Part shown: piece after piece, positions 32,525-41,665 of the stretch
How the letters are laid out: the number at the start of each line of letters is the position of its first letter
How positions within the stretch are numbered: position 1 is the stretch's first letter
Assembly (NCBI GenBank): GCA_018970605.1
Contig: JAGWWA010000008.1
Coordinates: 1-42,712, forward strand
DNA length: 42,712 nt
Direction of reading: 5' to 3'
Source: Planctomycetota bacterium
Lineage (GTDB): Bacteria; Planctomycetota; Planctomycetia; Pirellulales; UBA1268
The notes under the pieces: model-generated
Databases searched by the model: none
The model's input: the letters and a program-made list of their open reading frames with translations, nothing else
Told to the model about the DNA's origin: nothing
Translations under genes and position numbers: made by a program

Positions 32525-34765
32525 TCAGGGTGTCACGAGCCAGCCGGCGTGCCGCAGTGCCTGCTCGATCCACGGCCGCGTCCAGGGGTTCCAGGTCGGG
32601 TATGCCACCGACAGCACCGAGATCGCGAGCAGGAGGCAGGCGAGGACTCGGCCAGACCGCGAGCGGCCAAGAATGTCGGCGGCCGGCACGGCGGCGACCA
32701 CCCATAGCGGCGCCATCCAGAACACCCAGCGGAAGCCGCTCGACATTCCGCCGTAGTTGCGATCGGCCTGGGGACGCAGCAGGTAGAAGGTGATCACGAC
32801 CGCCGATACGGCGGCGATCGCCATCGCGACGTCGGCCTCGCCCGAGTCCCGTCGCCGATGACGCCGTGCCACGAGCAGCGCGAGCCCGGGCACCACGAGC
32901 AGCCATGCCGGGGTGAGCGCGAGGATGCCGTGATGGCCGGCGATGGCGTGCCATGCGTACACGGCCCGCGACGGCTCGCCGCGGTCGATGCCCTGCGGCG
33001 AGCGCCAGTAGCTCTGCAGCAGTCGCCCGTCGGGCAGCCGGATCGCGTAGTCGTACCAGTTGTGTGGGTTCCACGACTCCTCGGTGGCAGTCGCCACGGC
33101 GGGCTGCAGGCCGTCGGTGCGGTGCGCGTAGGGAGGCACGATCGTGCCGTGAGCGAGGTGATTGGCGGCAAGCGCCGCGGCCGTCACCAGCAGGGCGGCG
33201 GGCGCGGCGGCCGTGAGCGTGCGGCGAAGGTCGCACCGCGCCAGCACGACGAGCACCGCGACGAGCCAGGCGAGCGCGGGAAGTTCGAATGCGGCGACGA
33301 GCGCAGCCGCCAGCCCGGCGGCGAAGAACAGCCAGGCGGAGCGGTGCGAGCCGGCGCGGATCGCCAGCACCAGCCAGAGGCTCGCCGCGGCCGCGGCTGC
33401 GGCCGGGAGGTGGTTGGTGAGCACGACGGCGAACGTGGTGAGCAACGTGCCGCAGGCGGCGAGGGCTGCCGCCCAGACCCGGCCCCAGTCGGACGAGCCC
33501 ACCGTGTCGGCCGCGCGGAGCGTGAACGCGAGCATGATCGCAAACGGGACCGCTCCGCAGACGAGCAGGAGCAAGCGGCCCACCTCGAAAAGATGATCAC
33601 CCAGCGTCCAGCCGGTGAGCCGGTGGATCAGCCAGTACGGCGCCGCGGCGATCACCGACAAGAGCGGCGGCTTGCTGGAATACAGGTGGAGCTTTCCGGC
33701 GGCGTCGGGGTGCACCACCGCGTCGATCGTGTCCCAGCCCGGCTCGACGACGAGGTCTTCGATCGCGAACGTTCCGCGTTCGACCAGCGCCCGCACCGTC
33801 AGCCAGCGGCTGCGGTCGTTGCCCGACAGGAACGGGCGGACGAGCCGCTTCTCCCGCTCGATGCGGGCCCGCACTGCGGCCGCGTCGAGCGGCCCGCCGG
33901 CCGCGGCATCCCGTTTCACCGCTTCCTCCACCAGCCGGTTCTCCAAGGCGATGCGATCGACGCTCGCCACAGCGGCGATCCGGCCGACGATCCCGCCGAG
34001 GGCCACCGACGCGAGGATCGCATACACGCCCCACCGCAGGCGGCGACGGGCCTCGGCATCGCCTGCTTCGGGGATCGCCGTGATCATCGCCGCCACGCGG
34101 CCGAGGTCGGCGAGGCCGCGGAAGAACCTGCCCATGCCGTACTTCGAGACGCCCCGCATCCGAGGCCGGTGGTGCACCGCCACCTCGACCACGCCGTGGC
34201 CATCGAGCGACACGAGCGTGGGAATGAAGCGATGCATGTCGGTCGCGAGATCGAGTCGGCGGGCGACGTCGCCGCGGATGGCCTTGAGGCCGCAGTTGTG
34301 GTCGTGCAGGTCGAGCCCCGTCACCCAGCCGACCAGCAGGTTGAACACCCTCGAGGGCAACGTCTTGTGCCAGGGGTCGAGCCGCGGTGTCTTCCAGCCG
34401 TTGACGAGGCCGATCGCGGGGTCGGCATCGAGCATCCGCACCATCCGCGGGATCTCGGCCGGATCGTCCTGGCCGTCGCCGTCGAGCATGACCACGTGCC
34501 TGCCGCGGCAGCGGCGAAAGCCGGTCATCAGTGCGGCCGACTTGCCCAGGCCGGTGTCGTGCCGTTCGCCCGCGACCCGGTTGTCGGCCGCCGCCGCCTC
34601 GACGATCTCCGCCCAGGAGCCGTCGGCCGAGCCGTCATCGACGAGGAATGCCTCCCAGGAGAGCCCTGCGGCGTCGAGTCGCTCGCGAATCTCGGCCACC
34701 AGCGGGCCGATGTTGCCCGCTTCGTCGCGCACCGGAACGACGAGGGAGACGTCGAGCGGTCGCAT
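32525..34765 (-). CDS. Fused GT2 glycosyltransferase and polytopic membrane domain
   Basis: A 746-residue protein. Residues about 5-235 form a DPM1/ArnC-like family 2 glycosyltransferase: SLVVPVRDEAGNIGPLV, LVDDGSADGS, and MLDGDGQDDPAEI with the metal-binding acidic residues. It probably transfers a sugar from a nucleotide donor to polyprenyl phosphate. Residues about 255-740 contain roughly ten hydrophobic helices and a large outer loop (HLYSSKPPLLSVIAAAPYW), like the C-type glycosyltransferases or unknown membrane proteins of planctomycetes. Having donor-making and membrane parts in one chain suggests coupled lipid-linked sugar synthesis and transfer, which is inference. The frame is continuous, with no sign of a missing stop. 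The start is the ATG at 34765. Confidence 0.8.
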   Translation of the reverse strand: MRPLDVSLVVPVRDEAGNIGPLVAEIRERLDAAGLSWEAFLVDDGSADGSWAEIVEAAAADNRVAGERHDTGLGKSAALMTGFRRCRGRHVVMLDGDGQDDPAEIPRMVRMLDADPAIGLVNGWKTPRLDPWHKTLPSRVFNLLVGWVTGLDLHDHNCGLKAIRGDVARRLDLATDMHRFIPTLVSLDGHGVVEVAVHHRPRMRGVSKYGMGRFFRGLADLGRVAAMITAIPEAGDAEARRRLRWGVYAILASVALGGIVGRIAAVASVDRIALENRLVEEAVKRDAAAGGPLDAAAVRARIEREKRLVRPFLSGNDRSRWLTVRALVERGTFAIEDLVVEPGWDTIDAVVHPDAAGKLHLYSSKPPLLSVIAAAPYWLIHRLTGWTLGDHLFEVGRLLLLVCGAVPFAIMLAFTLRAADTVGSSDWGRVWAAALAACGTLLTTFAVVLTNHLPAAAAAAASLWLVLAIRAGSHRSAWLFFAAGLAAALVAAFELPALAWLVAVLVVLARCDLRRTLTAAAPAALLVTAAALAANHLAHGTIVPPYAHRTDGLQPAVATATEESWNPHNWYDYAIRLPDGRLLQSYWRSPQGIDRGEPSRAVYAWHAIAGHHGILALTPAWLLVVPGLALLVARRHRRRDSGEADVAMAIAAVSAVVITFYLLRPQADRNYGGMSSGFRWVFWMAPLWVVAAVPAADILGRSRSGRVLACLLLAISVLSVAYPTWNPWTRPWIEQALRHAGWLVTP

Positions 34766-34850
34766 GCGGGCGTGGGTTCCTGAGTCGGGAAGGCCGCGAC
34801 AAGGATACCTCGCGGCCGGGGGGCGATGCTGCGCCGGTACCGCCCGCCCT

Positions 34851-34871
34851 CATGCCTGATGGCGTTGGGCT
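34851..34871 (+). repeat. Truncated family-A intergenic element
   Basis: ATGCCTGATGGCGTTGGGC is a diverged copy of the palindrome at 15026-15053. It lies between the divergent glycosyltransferase and AI-2E transporter genes. Confidence 0.4.
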
Positions 34872-34933
34872 GGGGCGACGTCGGGCGGGTAAACTCGGGC
34901 TCCACGCTCCCGAACTCCCGCATCATCGACACC

Positions 34934-36028
34934 ATGACCCGCCTCATCTCCTTCGGCGTGCTCCTCGGCCTCGTGGTGCTGTTCGGCCTGCTCTCCTTCC
35001 GGGTGATGGCGAACTTCCTGCTGCCGATGCTGCTGGCGGCGATGCTCGTCGTGATCTTCGGGCCCATGCACCGCTGGATCCGCGAGCGGACGCGGTGGCC
35101 CGACTGGGCCGCGGCGGCGCTCTCCACGCTGCTGGTCGTCCTGATCGTGCTCGCGCCGGTGTCGCTGCTCATTTTCCGGGCGGGGGGTGACGCCATGGGA
35201 ATCCTGCGCCGCCCCGACGCGGTGAAGCTCGACCCACACGTCCTCGACGGGCTCATTGCCCGCTTCAACGAGGCCACCAACCTCCAGCTCACGGCGGAGA
35301 GCGTCAATGCCGAACTCAAGCGGCTGATCGAGGACTGGATCGGGCCGATCGCGGCCCGTGCCCCTGCGGTGATCGCCAAGATCCTCATCGGTGCGATCGT
35401 CACGGTGGTGAGCCTCTTCTACTTCTTCGCCGACGGCGGCCGGATGATCGAGGGCGTCACGCGGCTGATCCCGCTCGATCGCCGCTACCAGTGGCAGCTG
35501 CTCGAGGAGTTCGAGGAGGTGAGCCGCGCGGTGGTGAGTTCGATCCTGCTCGCCGCGGTGGTGCAGGCGGCACTGGCCGGCCTGGGCTTCTACGTCGCCG
35601 GCCTCGGGAAGGTGTTCCTGCTCACGCTGCTCACCTTCTTCGGTGCGCTGGTGCCGATCGCGGGCGCTGCGATCGTCTGGGGCGCCGCGAGCCTCTACCT
35701 CCTCTGTTTCGAGAAAGACACCTGGGCCGCAGCCGGCCTCGCCCTCTGGGGCTTTGGCGTGGTGTCCACCGTCGACAACATCATCAAGCCGCTCGTCCTC
35801 CACGGACAGTCGAAGCTCCATCCGCTCCTGGCCCTGCTCAGTGTGCTCGGGGGCGTGGGGGCCCTCGGGCCGATCGGGATCTTCGTCGGGCCGATCGCCG
35901 TCGCCTTCCTGCAGGCGGCCCTGACGATGCTTCAGGCCGAAATCGGCAGCCTTTCGGGCGACGGGGGCCCCGGCTGGGGCCGGCCGACCGCGGCCCGCCG
36001 GAACGACCCGCCGACCGGCCTTGCATAG
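34934..36028 (+). CDS. AI-2E family transporter (PerM/TqsA type)
   Basis: A 364-residue inner-membrane protein with about eight hydrophobic helices in the family layout. Two pairs occur near the N-terminus (ISFGVLLGLVVLFGLLSF, LLPMLLAAMLVVIFGP), followed by a cytoplasmic region and a C-terminal helix block. FYFFADGGRMIEGVTRLIP, DNIIKPLVLHGQSKLHPLL and GPIGIFVGPIAVAFL are typical. Relatives export small molecules or ions (autoinducer-2 in TqsA), but the substrate here is unknown. The ATG at 34934 is chosen because the family begins there. The small membrane protein gene follows 69 bp later. Confidence 0.9.
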   Translation: MTRLISFGVLLGLVVLFGLLSFRVMANFLLPMLLAAMLVVIFGPMHRWIRERTRWPDWAAAALSTLLVVLIVLAPVSLLIFRAGGDAMGILRRPDAVKLDPHVLDGLIARFNEATNLQLTAESVNAELKRLIEDWIGPIAARAPAVIAKILIGAIVTVVSLFYFFADGGRMIEGVTRLIPLDRRYQWQLLEEFEEVSRAVVSSILLAAVVQAALAGLGFYVAGLGKVFLLTLLTFFGALVPIAGAAIVWGAASLYLLCFEKDTWAAAGLALWGFGVVSTVDNIIKPLVLHGQSKLHPLLALLSVLGGVGALGPIGIFVGPIAVAFLQAALTMLQAEIGSLSGDGGPGWGRPTAARRNDPPTGLA

Positions 36029-36097
36029 GCGGGTGTCCGGAGGGTGGAATCGTGGGGCCGCGGCGGACGCCCGCGGACCGAAGAGAAAGGATCGACG

Positions 36098-36559
36098 ATG
36101 CTCGATTTCGTGCTGGCGATGGCGGCTCTGCTGATGACCGGGATCGAGGCGGCGTACGTGCCGACGGACGAGGGAGGCGGCGACTACCTCGTCCGCGTCG
36201 AGCCGGATCTCGTCAAGAGTGCCAGTTCCTACCAGTTCACCAGCGACGTGCCCGCCGACGCCCGCGACGTGCGTCGCGTGCGGATCTTCGTCGGCGATAC
36301 CTGGCCGCCTGCGGTTGAGCGGGCCGTCCTCGAAGCCTCGCGAAAGCCACGCAGGGCGGCGCCGGTCGCAGTGACGTCGGCGCGGCTCGCCGACACCCAT
36401 GCCGGCTCGGCTGGCGTCGTCGCCGAGCGACCCTGGGGCTGGCTCATCGGCAGCCTGATCGCCCTCTTCATGTCGTTGGGCGCCAACGCGTACCTGAGCA
36501 TGCTGCTCGCCCAGATGCGGCAGCGATACCTCCGCGACATCCAGCAGGGCGTGGTGTAA
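36098..36559 (+). CDS. Small exported or membrane protein of unknown function
   Basis: A 153-residue protein. A hydrophobic N-terminus (LDFVLAMAALLMTGIEAAYV) could be a signal peptide. The middle contains YLVRVEPDLVKSASSYQFTSDVP-like sequence, starting at YLVRVEPDLV, and RRVRIFVGDTWP. A C-terminal membrane helix follows (WGWLIGSLIALFMSLGANAYLSMLL, centred near residue 125) and then a short basic end. It is anchored, with about 80 residues probably outside. AAAGGA lies 6 nt before the ATG at 36098. It may be co-transcribed with the transporter upstream. No family is recognised with confidence. Confidence 0.7.
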   Translation: MLDFVLAMAALLMTGIEAAYVPTDEGGGDYLVRVEPDLVKSASSYQFTSDVPADARDVRRVRIFVGDTWPPAVERAVLEASRKPRRAAPVAVTSARLADTHAGSAGVVAERPWGWLIGSLIALFMSLGANAYLSMLLAQMRQRYLRDIQQGVV

Positions 36560-36571
36560 GCGGCAGCGATG

Positions 36572-36677
36572 GCACGGGTTGGAAACCTGTGCTGCGGGGC
36601 CTGTGCTGCGGGAATGGAGGGAGCGTAGGTCTTCAACCTGCGCGAGAAGCCAACACAGGTGCGAAGCCTGTGCTACG
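36572..36677 (+). repeat. Two family-B intergenic palindromes
   Basis: The copies at 36572-36599 (CACGGGTTGGAAACCTGTG, then CTGCGGGG) and 36654-36677 (CACAGGTGCGAAGCCTGTG, then CTACG) flank a less conserved segment. Compare 25876-25901. The arms stay complementary while the bases vary. The 113 bp between the small membrane gene and the convergent YhaN-like gene contain nothing else. Confidence 0.65.
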
Positions 36678-39600
36678 TGCGGCGGCGGCCGCGCTTCGGC
36701 TCGACGCTCGCTGACCCGAAGAAGAAGGCCTCTGCCGGCCAGAGGTCGCCTTCGTTGGCCGGGGGCGAGACCGGCGTCGGGGCCTCTGGTGGTGGCGGGA
36801 TGATCGCTGTCGCCTCGACGACCGGCGGCCGCGGCTCGGCCGTTGGTTTCGGCCGCGGCGTGGGGAGCGCTGCGGGGAGCGTCGTCACGGCGCCGAACAG
36901 CGGTGCCGGATCGGTGAACGAGCGGACGTGGGCGCCGGCGGCAGCGAACGTCTTCGCCACGTGTTCGTGGCAGGTGAGCACCAGCATTTGCCGGTCAGCC
37001 GCCTGCTCCGCGATGAACTCGACGAGCACACGGGCGGCCGAGCGGGCCCGGGCGTCGTCGAAGTTGACCAACGCATCGTCCATCACCACCGGCAGGCTGA
37101 CGTCGTGTCGGTTGAGGTCGCGGATCAACGCCAGTCGTAGGGCGAGGAACACCTGCTCGCGGGTGCCGCGGCTGAGCCGTTCCGGATTCCAGATCTCGCC
37201 GTCGCGATCGTGAACCTCCAGACGTGCCTCGTCGATGGCCGTCGTGATCGACGGATACCGACCGTCGGTGAGTCGGGCGAGCCACCGCGAGGCCTCGCGC
37301 AGGACCGGGGGCTGGTGGTCGCGGGCCACGGCGGCCCGCGTCTGCTCCAGCAGCACGTGGGCCCGGTGGAGCAGGTCGCGCCGCCGCTGCTGCTCGCCGA
37401 GTCGCTCCTCGATGGAGGCCAGTTCGGCCTGCAGGCTTTCGAGCGTGTGGTCGTTGGAGGCTGCGGCCACGCGGTCGGCCACCACCTGCCGCCGCTCGGT
37501 CGCGGCGGCGAGCGCGGCGCGGTGCCGCTGCGTCACCTCACGGGCCTCGGCGAGCCGCTTCGCCAGCGGCACCACGTGGGCCTCGGCCAGCCAGCGGTCC
37601 ACCTCCGGCGGCTCGGTGGTCCGCCTCCGGGCTTCCGACCAGGCGAGTTCCGCCACCGCCGCGGCCGTGCGGGCCGCTTCGTATTCCGGCCGCCGGTCCA
37701 CCTTCGCGAGGAACTCCTGCTCCGTCTCCACGCCCCAGCGGACGAAGAACTCCTTCACGGCCCGTCCTGCCACGCGAACCTGACGCAGCACGCTGCGATG
37801 CCGGCGGCGGGCCGACTCCAGTCGCCGGGTGAGCTGGCTCCGGCGGCGGATCGCCGACCGTTCGGCGTCGAGCCGCTCCTCCAGCAGCTTGAGGTGGTCG
37901 GTGGGCGTGGCCTCGGGAACGAGCTCGCACTCCACGAGCACCTCGTCGATCCGTCGCGAAAAGGCGGCGAGTTCATCCCGCTTGTGGCGGGCCTCCTCCG
38001 AAAGCCGCTTGCGGTCGTCGTCGAGCGTGAGGAGCGTATGCCGGTGCGCGGCGATCTGCCGCACCTCGCGGGGCGTGAGCCCGGTGGGCAGGCCGCGGGA
38101 CGAGAGCGACTTCTTCCAGCGGCTGCGGGCCGCGGTCCGGGCCTCCAGGGCGTGGGCGACAGCCTGTTCGGCGAGCGTCACCTTGTCGGCGAGCACGTGC
38201 ATCGAACCCTCGCGGGCGAGGAGATCCTCGAGCCGGTCAACCTCGGCCTGCGCCAGCGCCAGTCGCCGGTCGAGTGACAGCGTCGCGTCGGCCGGGATCG
38301 CGCCATCGAGCGTGCCGCACTGCTCGACGAGCTCGTCCCGTTGCTCCTTTGCCACCTCGAGCTGGTGCCGCAGGGCGTCGAGCCTGACGGTCGAGTTCTT
38401 GTCGAGCGACCAGGTCGTCACCGACGCCACACCGGCGCCGGCCAGGCCGAGGGCCGCCATCGCGTAGGCCATCTGGCCGGTGACCTCTCGGGGCAGGAGC
38501 AGCCCCGAGAGCAGCATGCCGATCCCGAGCGTGAACAGCGTGCCAAGGCCGATCAGCCACGGGGCCGGCACGAGCTGGTTTCCCACGCTCTCGGCCACCT
38601 CGCGGTCGATGCGGGCGATCGTGCGGTCCAGCTCCGCGAGCTGATCCCCGGCGGTGATCCGCTTCCGGATCGCGGAGGCTCGGCCCGTAGCCTGCTCGAT
38701 CGCCTGCGCGATCGTGAGCCCCGCGAGGCCCGACCCGGCGACCGTCACGCTCCCCTTGGTGTCGTTGAGCGACCGCTTGGCCTCCGTGAGCGCCCGCTTG
38801 GCCTCGGCCAGCTCGCGGGCGGCGCGGGAGCAGTCGCGGGCGCGGGCCCGCAGGGGACCGAACGAGAGGGCGAAGCCCTCGGGCAGGAGCACGTCGGGGA
38901 TCGCGCCGCCATCGACGTCGAGGTTTGCGGCGACCGGCACCACCCGCGAGAGGCCGGCGACGCCCACCTGCTCGCCGAACCGCCGGGCGGCAAGCCGCGC
39001 ATGACTCTCGGCGCGGGCGGCCTCGGCGGCGAGACGTTCGAGCTTCGGCGCTTCATCGAGGATGGCCGTGACGATCGCCCGCTTCCGCCAGACGGCGGTT
39101 TCGACGGGCAGCTCCCGCAGCTGGCGGGCATACTTCGCCCGAAACTTCTTCCGCGTCTTGGCGAGCCGTTCCAACCGCCGCAGCCGGCGATTCGCGAGCC
39201 GCCACGTGTCGCGATCGGGGTGAACCAGCGGCGCCGAGTCGAGGGCGGTGAGCTCCTCCGCCGTCCGCCGCCACTCCGCGTGCAGGGGCTCGAGCGCGAG
39301 CACGCCGCGGACCACGTCCTCGGACTTCATCGCCGCCTCGATCCGTGGCTCGATGCCCGCGATCTCCGCGTCGAGGTGCGCCAGCTCGGTCCAGAGGCCG
39401 CCGGCGACCACGGCGGGAGAACCGGCCGCGGCCATCCGCTCCAGCACGTCGGTCCGGCGGGCCTCGAGCGCGGCCAGTGGTGAGACGGTGGCATTGGGAG
39501 AGTCGATCCGCTCGATCGCCTCGCGGAGGTGGCCGAGCACCCGCGCGACCGTCGAGCGGTCGAGGCCCGCGGCGAGTTCGTAGAGCCGACGACCGCAGCC

Positions 39601-40098
39601 CTCGGGCTCGAGCGTCCGCAGCTCGTGCAGTTCATCGAGACCGAACGCCATCACGCTGGTGAACGTCGTCTCGTCGATGTCGCCGACGACGTCCTGCAGG
39701 TAGATCTTGTGGCGGCTGGCGTGGTCGTGCCGGGGATCGACGTCGGCGATCCGTACCAGATCCCCGGCGTCGCCGCCGAGGCCGACCACGTCGTCGGCAT
39801 AGCTCTCGTTGGTGAGCGTGGTGAGTTCGGGGCCCTCGTGCCGACGCTCGATCGCCGTCAGCGTGTCCTCCGGAGGCATGCGGACCAGGAGCCGGCCGGC
39901 GCACGGCTTGCGGGCGTCGAGCACGCCGCGACGAAACAGCCCCTCGAAGCCGAAGAAGACCGCGCGGACGAACTCCAGAAGCGTGGTCTTGCCGGTTTCA
40001 TTGGTGCCGTAGAGCACCTGCACGCCGGGACCGAGCCGGTCGATGGAGGTGCGGTCGAGGGCTCCGAAACGTTCCACCTCGATGCGTTCGATGAACAT
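36673..40098 (-). CDS. YhaN-like SMC/RecN-type AAA ATPase with membrane segments
   Basis: An 1141-residue ATPase. The N-terminal head has Walker A GTNETGKTT at residues 31-39 after IERIEVERFGALD. Long coiled coils are interrupted by two hydrophobic helices near residues 510-565 (WLIGLGTLFTLGIGMLLSGL and MAYAMAALGLAGAGVASV). The C-terminal head has LSRGTREQVFLALRLAL as the ABC signature and LPVVMDDALVNFDD as Walker B. It belongs to the COG4717/YhaN group, relatives of SbcC. The C-terminus carries a Pro-rich extension of about 60 residues. The ATG at 40098 has GGAG 8 nt upstream. The gene upstream (40172-41446) occupies the place of the usual nuclease partner. Confidence 0.88.
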   Translation of the reverse strand: MFIERIEVERFGALDRTSIDRLGPGVQVLYGTNETGKTTLLEFVRAVFFGFEGLFRRGVLDARKPCAGRLLVRMPPEDTLTAIERRHEGPELTTLTNESYADDVVGLGGDAGDLVRIADVDPRHDHASRHKIYLQDVVGDIDETTFTSVMAFGLDELHELRTLEPEGCGRRLYELAAGLDRSTVARVLGHLREAIERIDSPNATVSPLAALEARRTDVLERMAAAGSPAVVAGGLWTELAHLDAEIAGIEPRIEAAMKSEDVVRGVLALEPLHAEWRRTAEELTALDSAPLVHPDRDTWRLANRRLRRLERLAKTRKKFRAKYARQLRELPVETAVWRKRAIVTAILDEAPKLERLAAEAARAESHARLAARRFGEQVGVAGLSRVVPVAANLDVDGGAIPDVLLPEGFALSFGPLRARARDCSRAARELAEAKRALTEAKRSLNDTKGSVTVAGSGLAGLTIAQAIEQATGRASAIRKRITAGDQLAELDRTIARIDREVAESVGNQLVPAPWLIGLGTLFTLGIGMLLSGLLLPREVTGQMAYAMAALGLAGAGVASVTTWSLDKNSTVRLDALRHQLEVAKEQRDELVEQCGTLDGAIPADATLSLDRRLALAQAEVDRLEDLLAREGSMHVLADKVTLAEQAVAHALEARTAARSRWKKSLSSRGLPTGLTPREVRQIAAHRHTLLTLDDDRKRLSEEARHKRDELAAFSRRIDEVLVECELVPEATPTDHLKLLEERLDAERSAIRRRSQLTRRLESARRRHRSVLRQVRVAGRAVKEFFVRWGVETEQEFLAKVDRRPEYEAARTAAAVAELAWSEARRRTTEPPEVDRWLAEAHVVPLAKRLAEAREVTQRHRAALAAATERRQVVADRVAAASNDHTLESLQAELASIEERLGEQQRRRDLLHRAHVLLEQTRAAVARDHQPPVLREASRWLARLTDGRYPSITTAIDEARLEVHDRDGEIWNPERLSRGTREQVFLALRLALIRDLNRHDVSLPVVMDDALVNFDDARARSAARVLVEFIAEQAADRQMLVLTCHEHVAKTFAAAGAHVRSFTDPAPLFGAVTTLPAALPTPRPKPTAEPRPPVVEATAIIPPPPEAPTPVSPPANEGDLWPAEAFFFGSASVEPKRGRRRT

Positions 40099-40171
40099 GT
40101 CAGGCTCCGCGATGCGTCGGTATCAGGGGGAGGTTGGAGGGCGTGGCCGAGCGGTGAGGCCGACTCGACGG

Positions 40172-41446
40172 TCAGACCGATTCGATCAGTTCGAGGGCGA
40201 GCCAGCCGGCCTCGCGGGCCTCGGGGGCCGCGAGCGTCTGCGACTCCTCGACCATCGTCACGATGTCGGCGAGCGCCGACGAAAACGACGTGGTCGATCC
40301 CGGCCGGCCGCCGGAGCGGGCGTGGCCGAGGGGGGCAAGCGACTCGGTCGGCTCGGCGACGAGTTCATGACACCAGACGCGGAAGGTCTTGGCATCGTAG
40401 AGCTCGCGGAGGCGGGAGAGCGTCTCGGCCGCGATCTCACCCACGCGGACGCGGCGGGCCACGTTCGTGCCGCAGGCGACGGAGCAGCGGACGAGCTCCA
40501 CGGTCGCGGCGCGGTCCGGCGGCTGCTTCTCCAGTGCGGCCCAGATGGCGGTGGCGAGTTCCTCGTCACCGCCTGTGGACGATTCGACCGACACCGTCCG
40601 CCAGGCGACGCGATGGGTGGGAACCTCGTGCCAGGTGCGCCGCCAGTCGGCGTGCGGTGCGGCGAAGGAGTCGGCCACCGTGGCCTCGATCGCCTCCCGG
40701 TCGAGGAGCGTGAGCGTACAGCAGGCTCCGGGCGATGCCTCATCGACACCGCGGGCCTGCAGGGCGGGCAGGAAGTGCACGCCCGGCGGCAGGGCCTGCG
40801 ACTGCCGGGATGCCCAGATCCAAAAGGCGCCCGGCTGCGACCAGCTGGCCGACGCTGTTGCCGCCGCCGCGAACGCCGCCGCCGAGGGTGTGGTCCGCGG
40901 CGTGGGAACGACGCCGAACTGTGGCTCGTCGGCGGCCCATCGCTGCTGGCTCCACAGGGCGTTGTCCCAGCCGACCACGATCCGGCGGTGGAGGGGCGAC
41001 GGATCCCCCGAGACGGTCGCCACCGAGCCCGCGCCCGTCGGGCCGTGTGCCGAGACGATCTCGACGGCCAGGCCGCGGACCTCGAACTCGAGCGGTGCCA
41101 GCGGCGTGACGAAGAACAGCCCGCGGGGCTCGCCGAGCATCCGCGCGAGCTCGTGACAGAGCAACGGCTCGTCCACGACCGCCACCGTGCGGCAGCCGAC
41201 GGCGGCGAGGTCGGTGATCAGGCGACGCAGGGCGGCGGCCTGCGCCGGGCTCGCGCGGGACGGATCGAGAAGCCTGCCGCAGATCACCAGCGCCGCGGCC
41301 TGGCTTCGCGTGGCCACCGTGGCCGCCTCCGCGAGCGCCGCCCCAGCGGCCTTCGAGACACACTCGGCGATGTCGGCCGGAGCCCCTTCGGGTGCGGCGA
41401 TCGGGCGGTGGATCGCCGGGTCAAATGCAAAGACGATGTCGGCCAC
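40172..41446 (-). CDS. Possible SbcD/YhaO-like protein with eroded catalytic motifs
   Basis: A 424-residue protein starting at the GTG at 41446, which has AGGAGG 8 nt upstream; a GTG at 41455 is possible. YhaN/SbcC-type ATPases are normally preceded by a metallophosphoesterase nuclease, and the layout here suggests the same fold. However, the expected motifs are missing. DxH appears as FDPAIH (9-13), GDxxD as GRLLD (57-61), GNHD as VDEP (91-94), and GHxH as GWDN (159-162). SAHGPTG (132-138) is the only near match. The C-terminal ~120 residues (LVRCSVACGTNVARRVRVGE) resemble the YhaO C-terminal region. If the alignment holds it is probably a non-catalytic partner of the ATPase. An unrelated protein is the alternative. 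The gap to the ATPase gene is 73 bp. Confidence 0.5.
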   Translation of the reverse strand: MADIVFAFDPAIHRPIAAPEGAPADIAECVSKAAGAALAEAATVATRSQAAALVICGRLLDPSRASPAQAAALRRLITDLAAVGCRTVAVVDEPLLCHELARMLGEPRGLFFVTPLAPLEFEVRGLAVEIVSAHGPTGAGSVATVSGDPSPLHRRIVVGWDNALWSQQRWAADEPQFGVVPTPRTTPSAAAFAAAATASASWSQPGAFWIWASRQSQALPPGVHFLPALQARGVDEASPGACCTLTLLDREAIEATVADSFAAPHADWRRTWHEVPTHRVAWRTVSVESSTGGDEELATAIWAALEKQPPDRAATVELVRCSVACGTNVARRVRVGEIAAETLSRLRELYDAKTFRVWCHELVAEPTESLAPLGHARSGGRPGSTTSFSSALADIVTMVEESQTLAAPEAREAGWLALELIESV

Positions 41447-41665
41447 GCGGGTCACCTCCTCCACAATGGGGCGCGCCGAACCGCCGCCTTCCAGGCGCCG
41501 ATCCGTGGCGGAAGGAAATACAGGAAAGATGGGGGCAATGTAACGCCCGCAGGCCAAATCACGCCACGTCAAAAAACGCGGCCCATCGGCCGGGAAGCCC
41601 CGCCGCCTGAACCAGCAGAACACGCTCGTCACTCGCGCCGCGCAATCCCGAGGCCCGCATGCCGC

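Noticed and set aside
34850-36400. 516-codon open frame antisense to the AI-2E transporter
   Set aside because: The plus strand carries a standard transporter; the antisense product is His/Glu/Asp-rich with no domain.
36579-36803. Short open frame after the small membrane protein gene
   Set aside because: It consists of family-B repeats and the antisense of the YhaN-like C-terminus.
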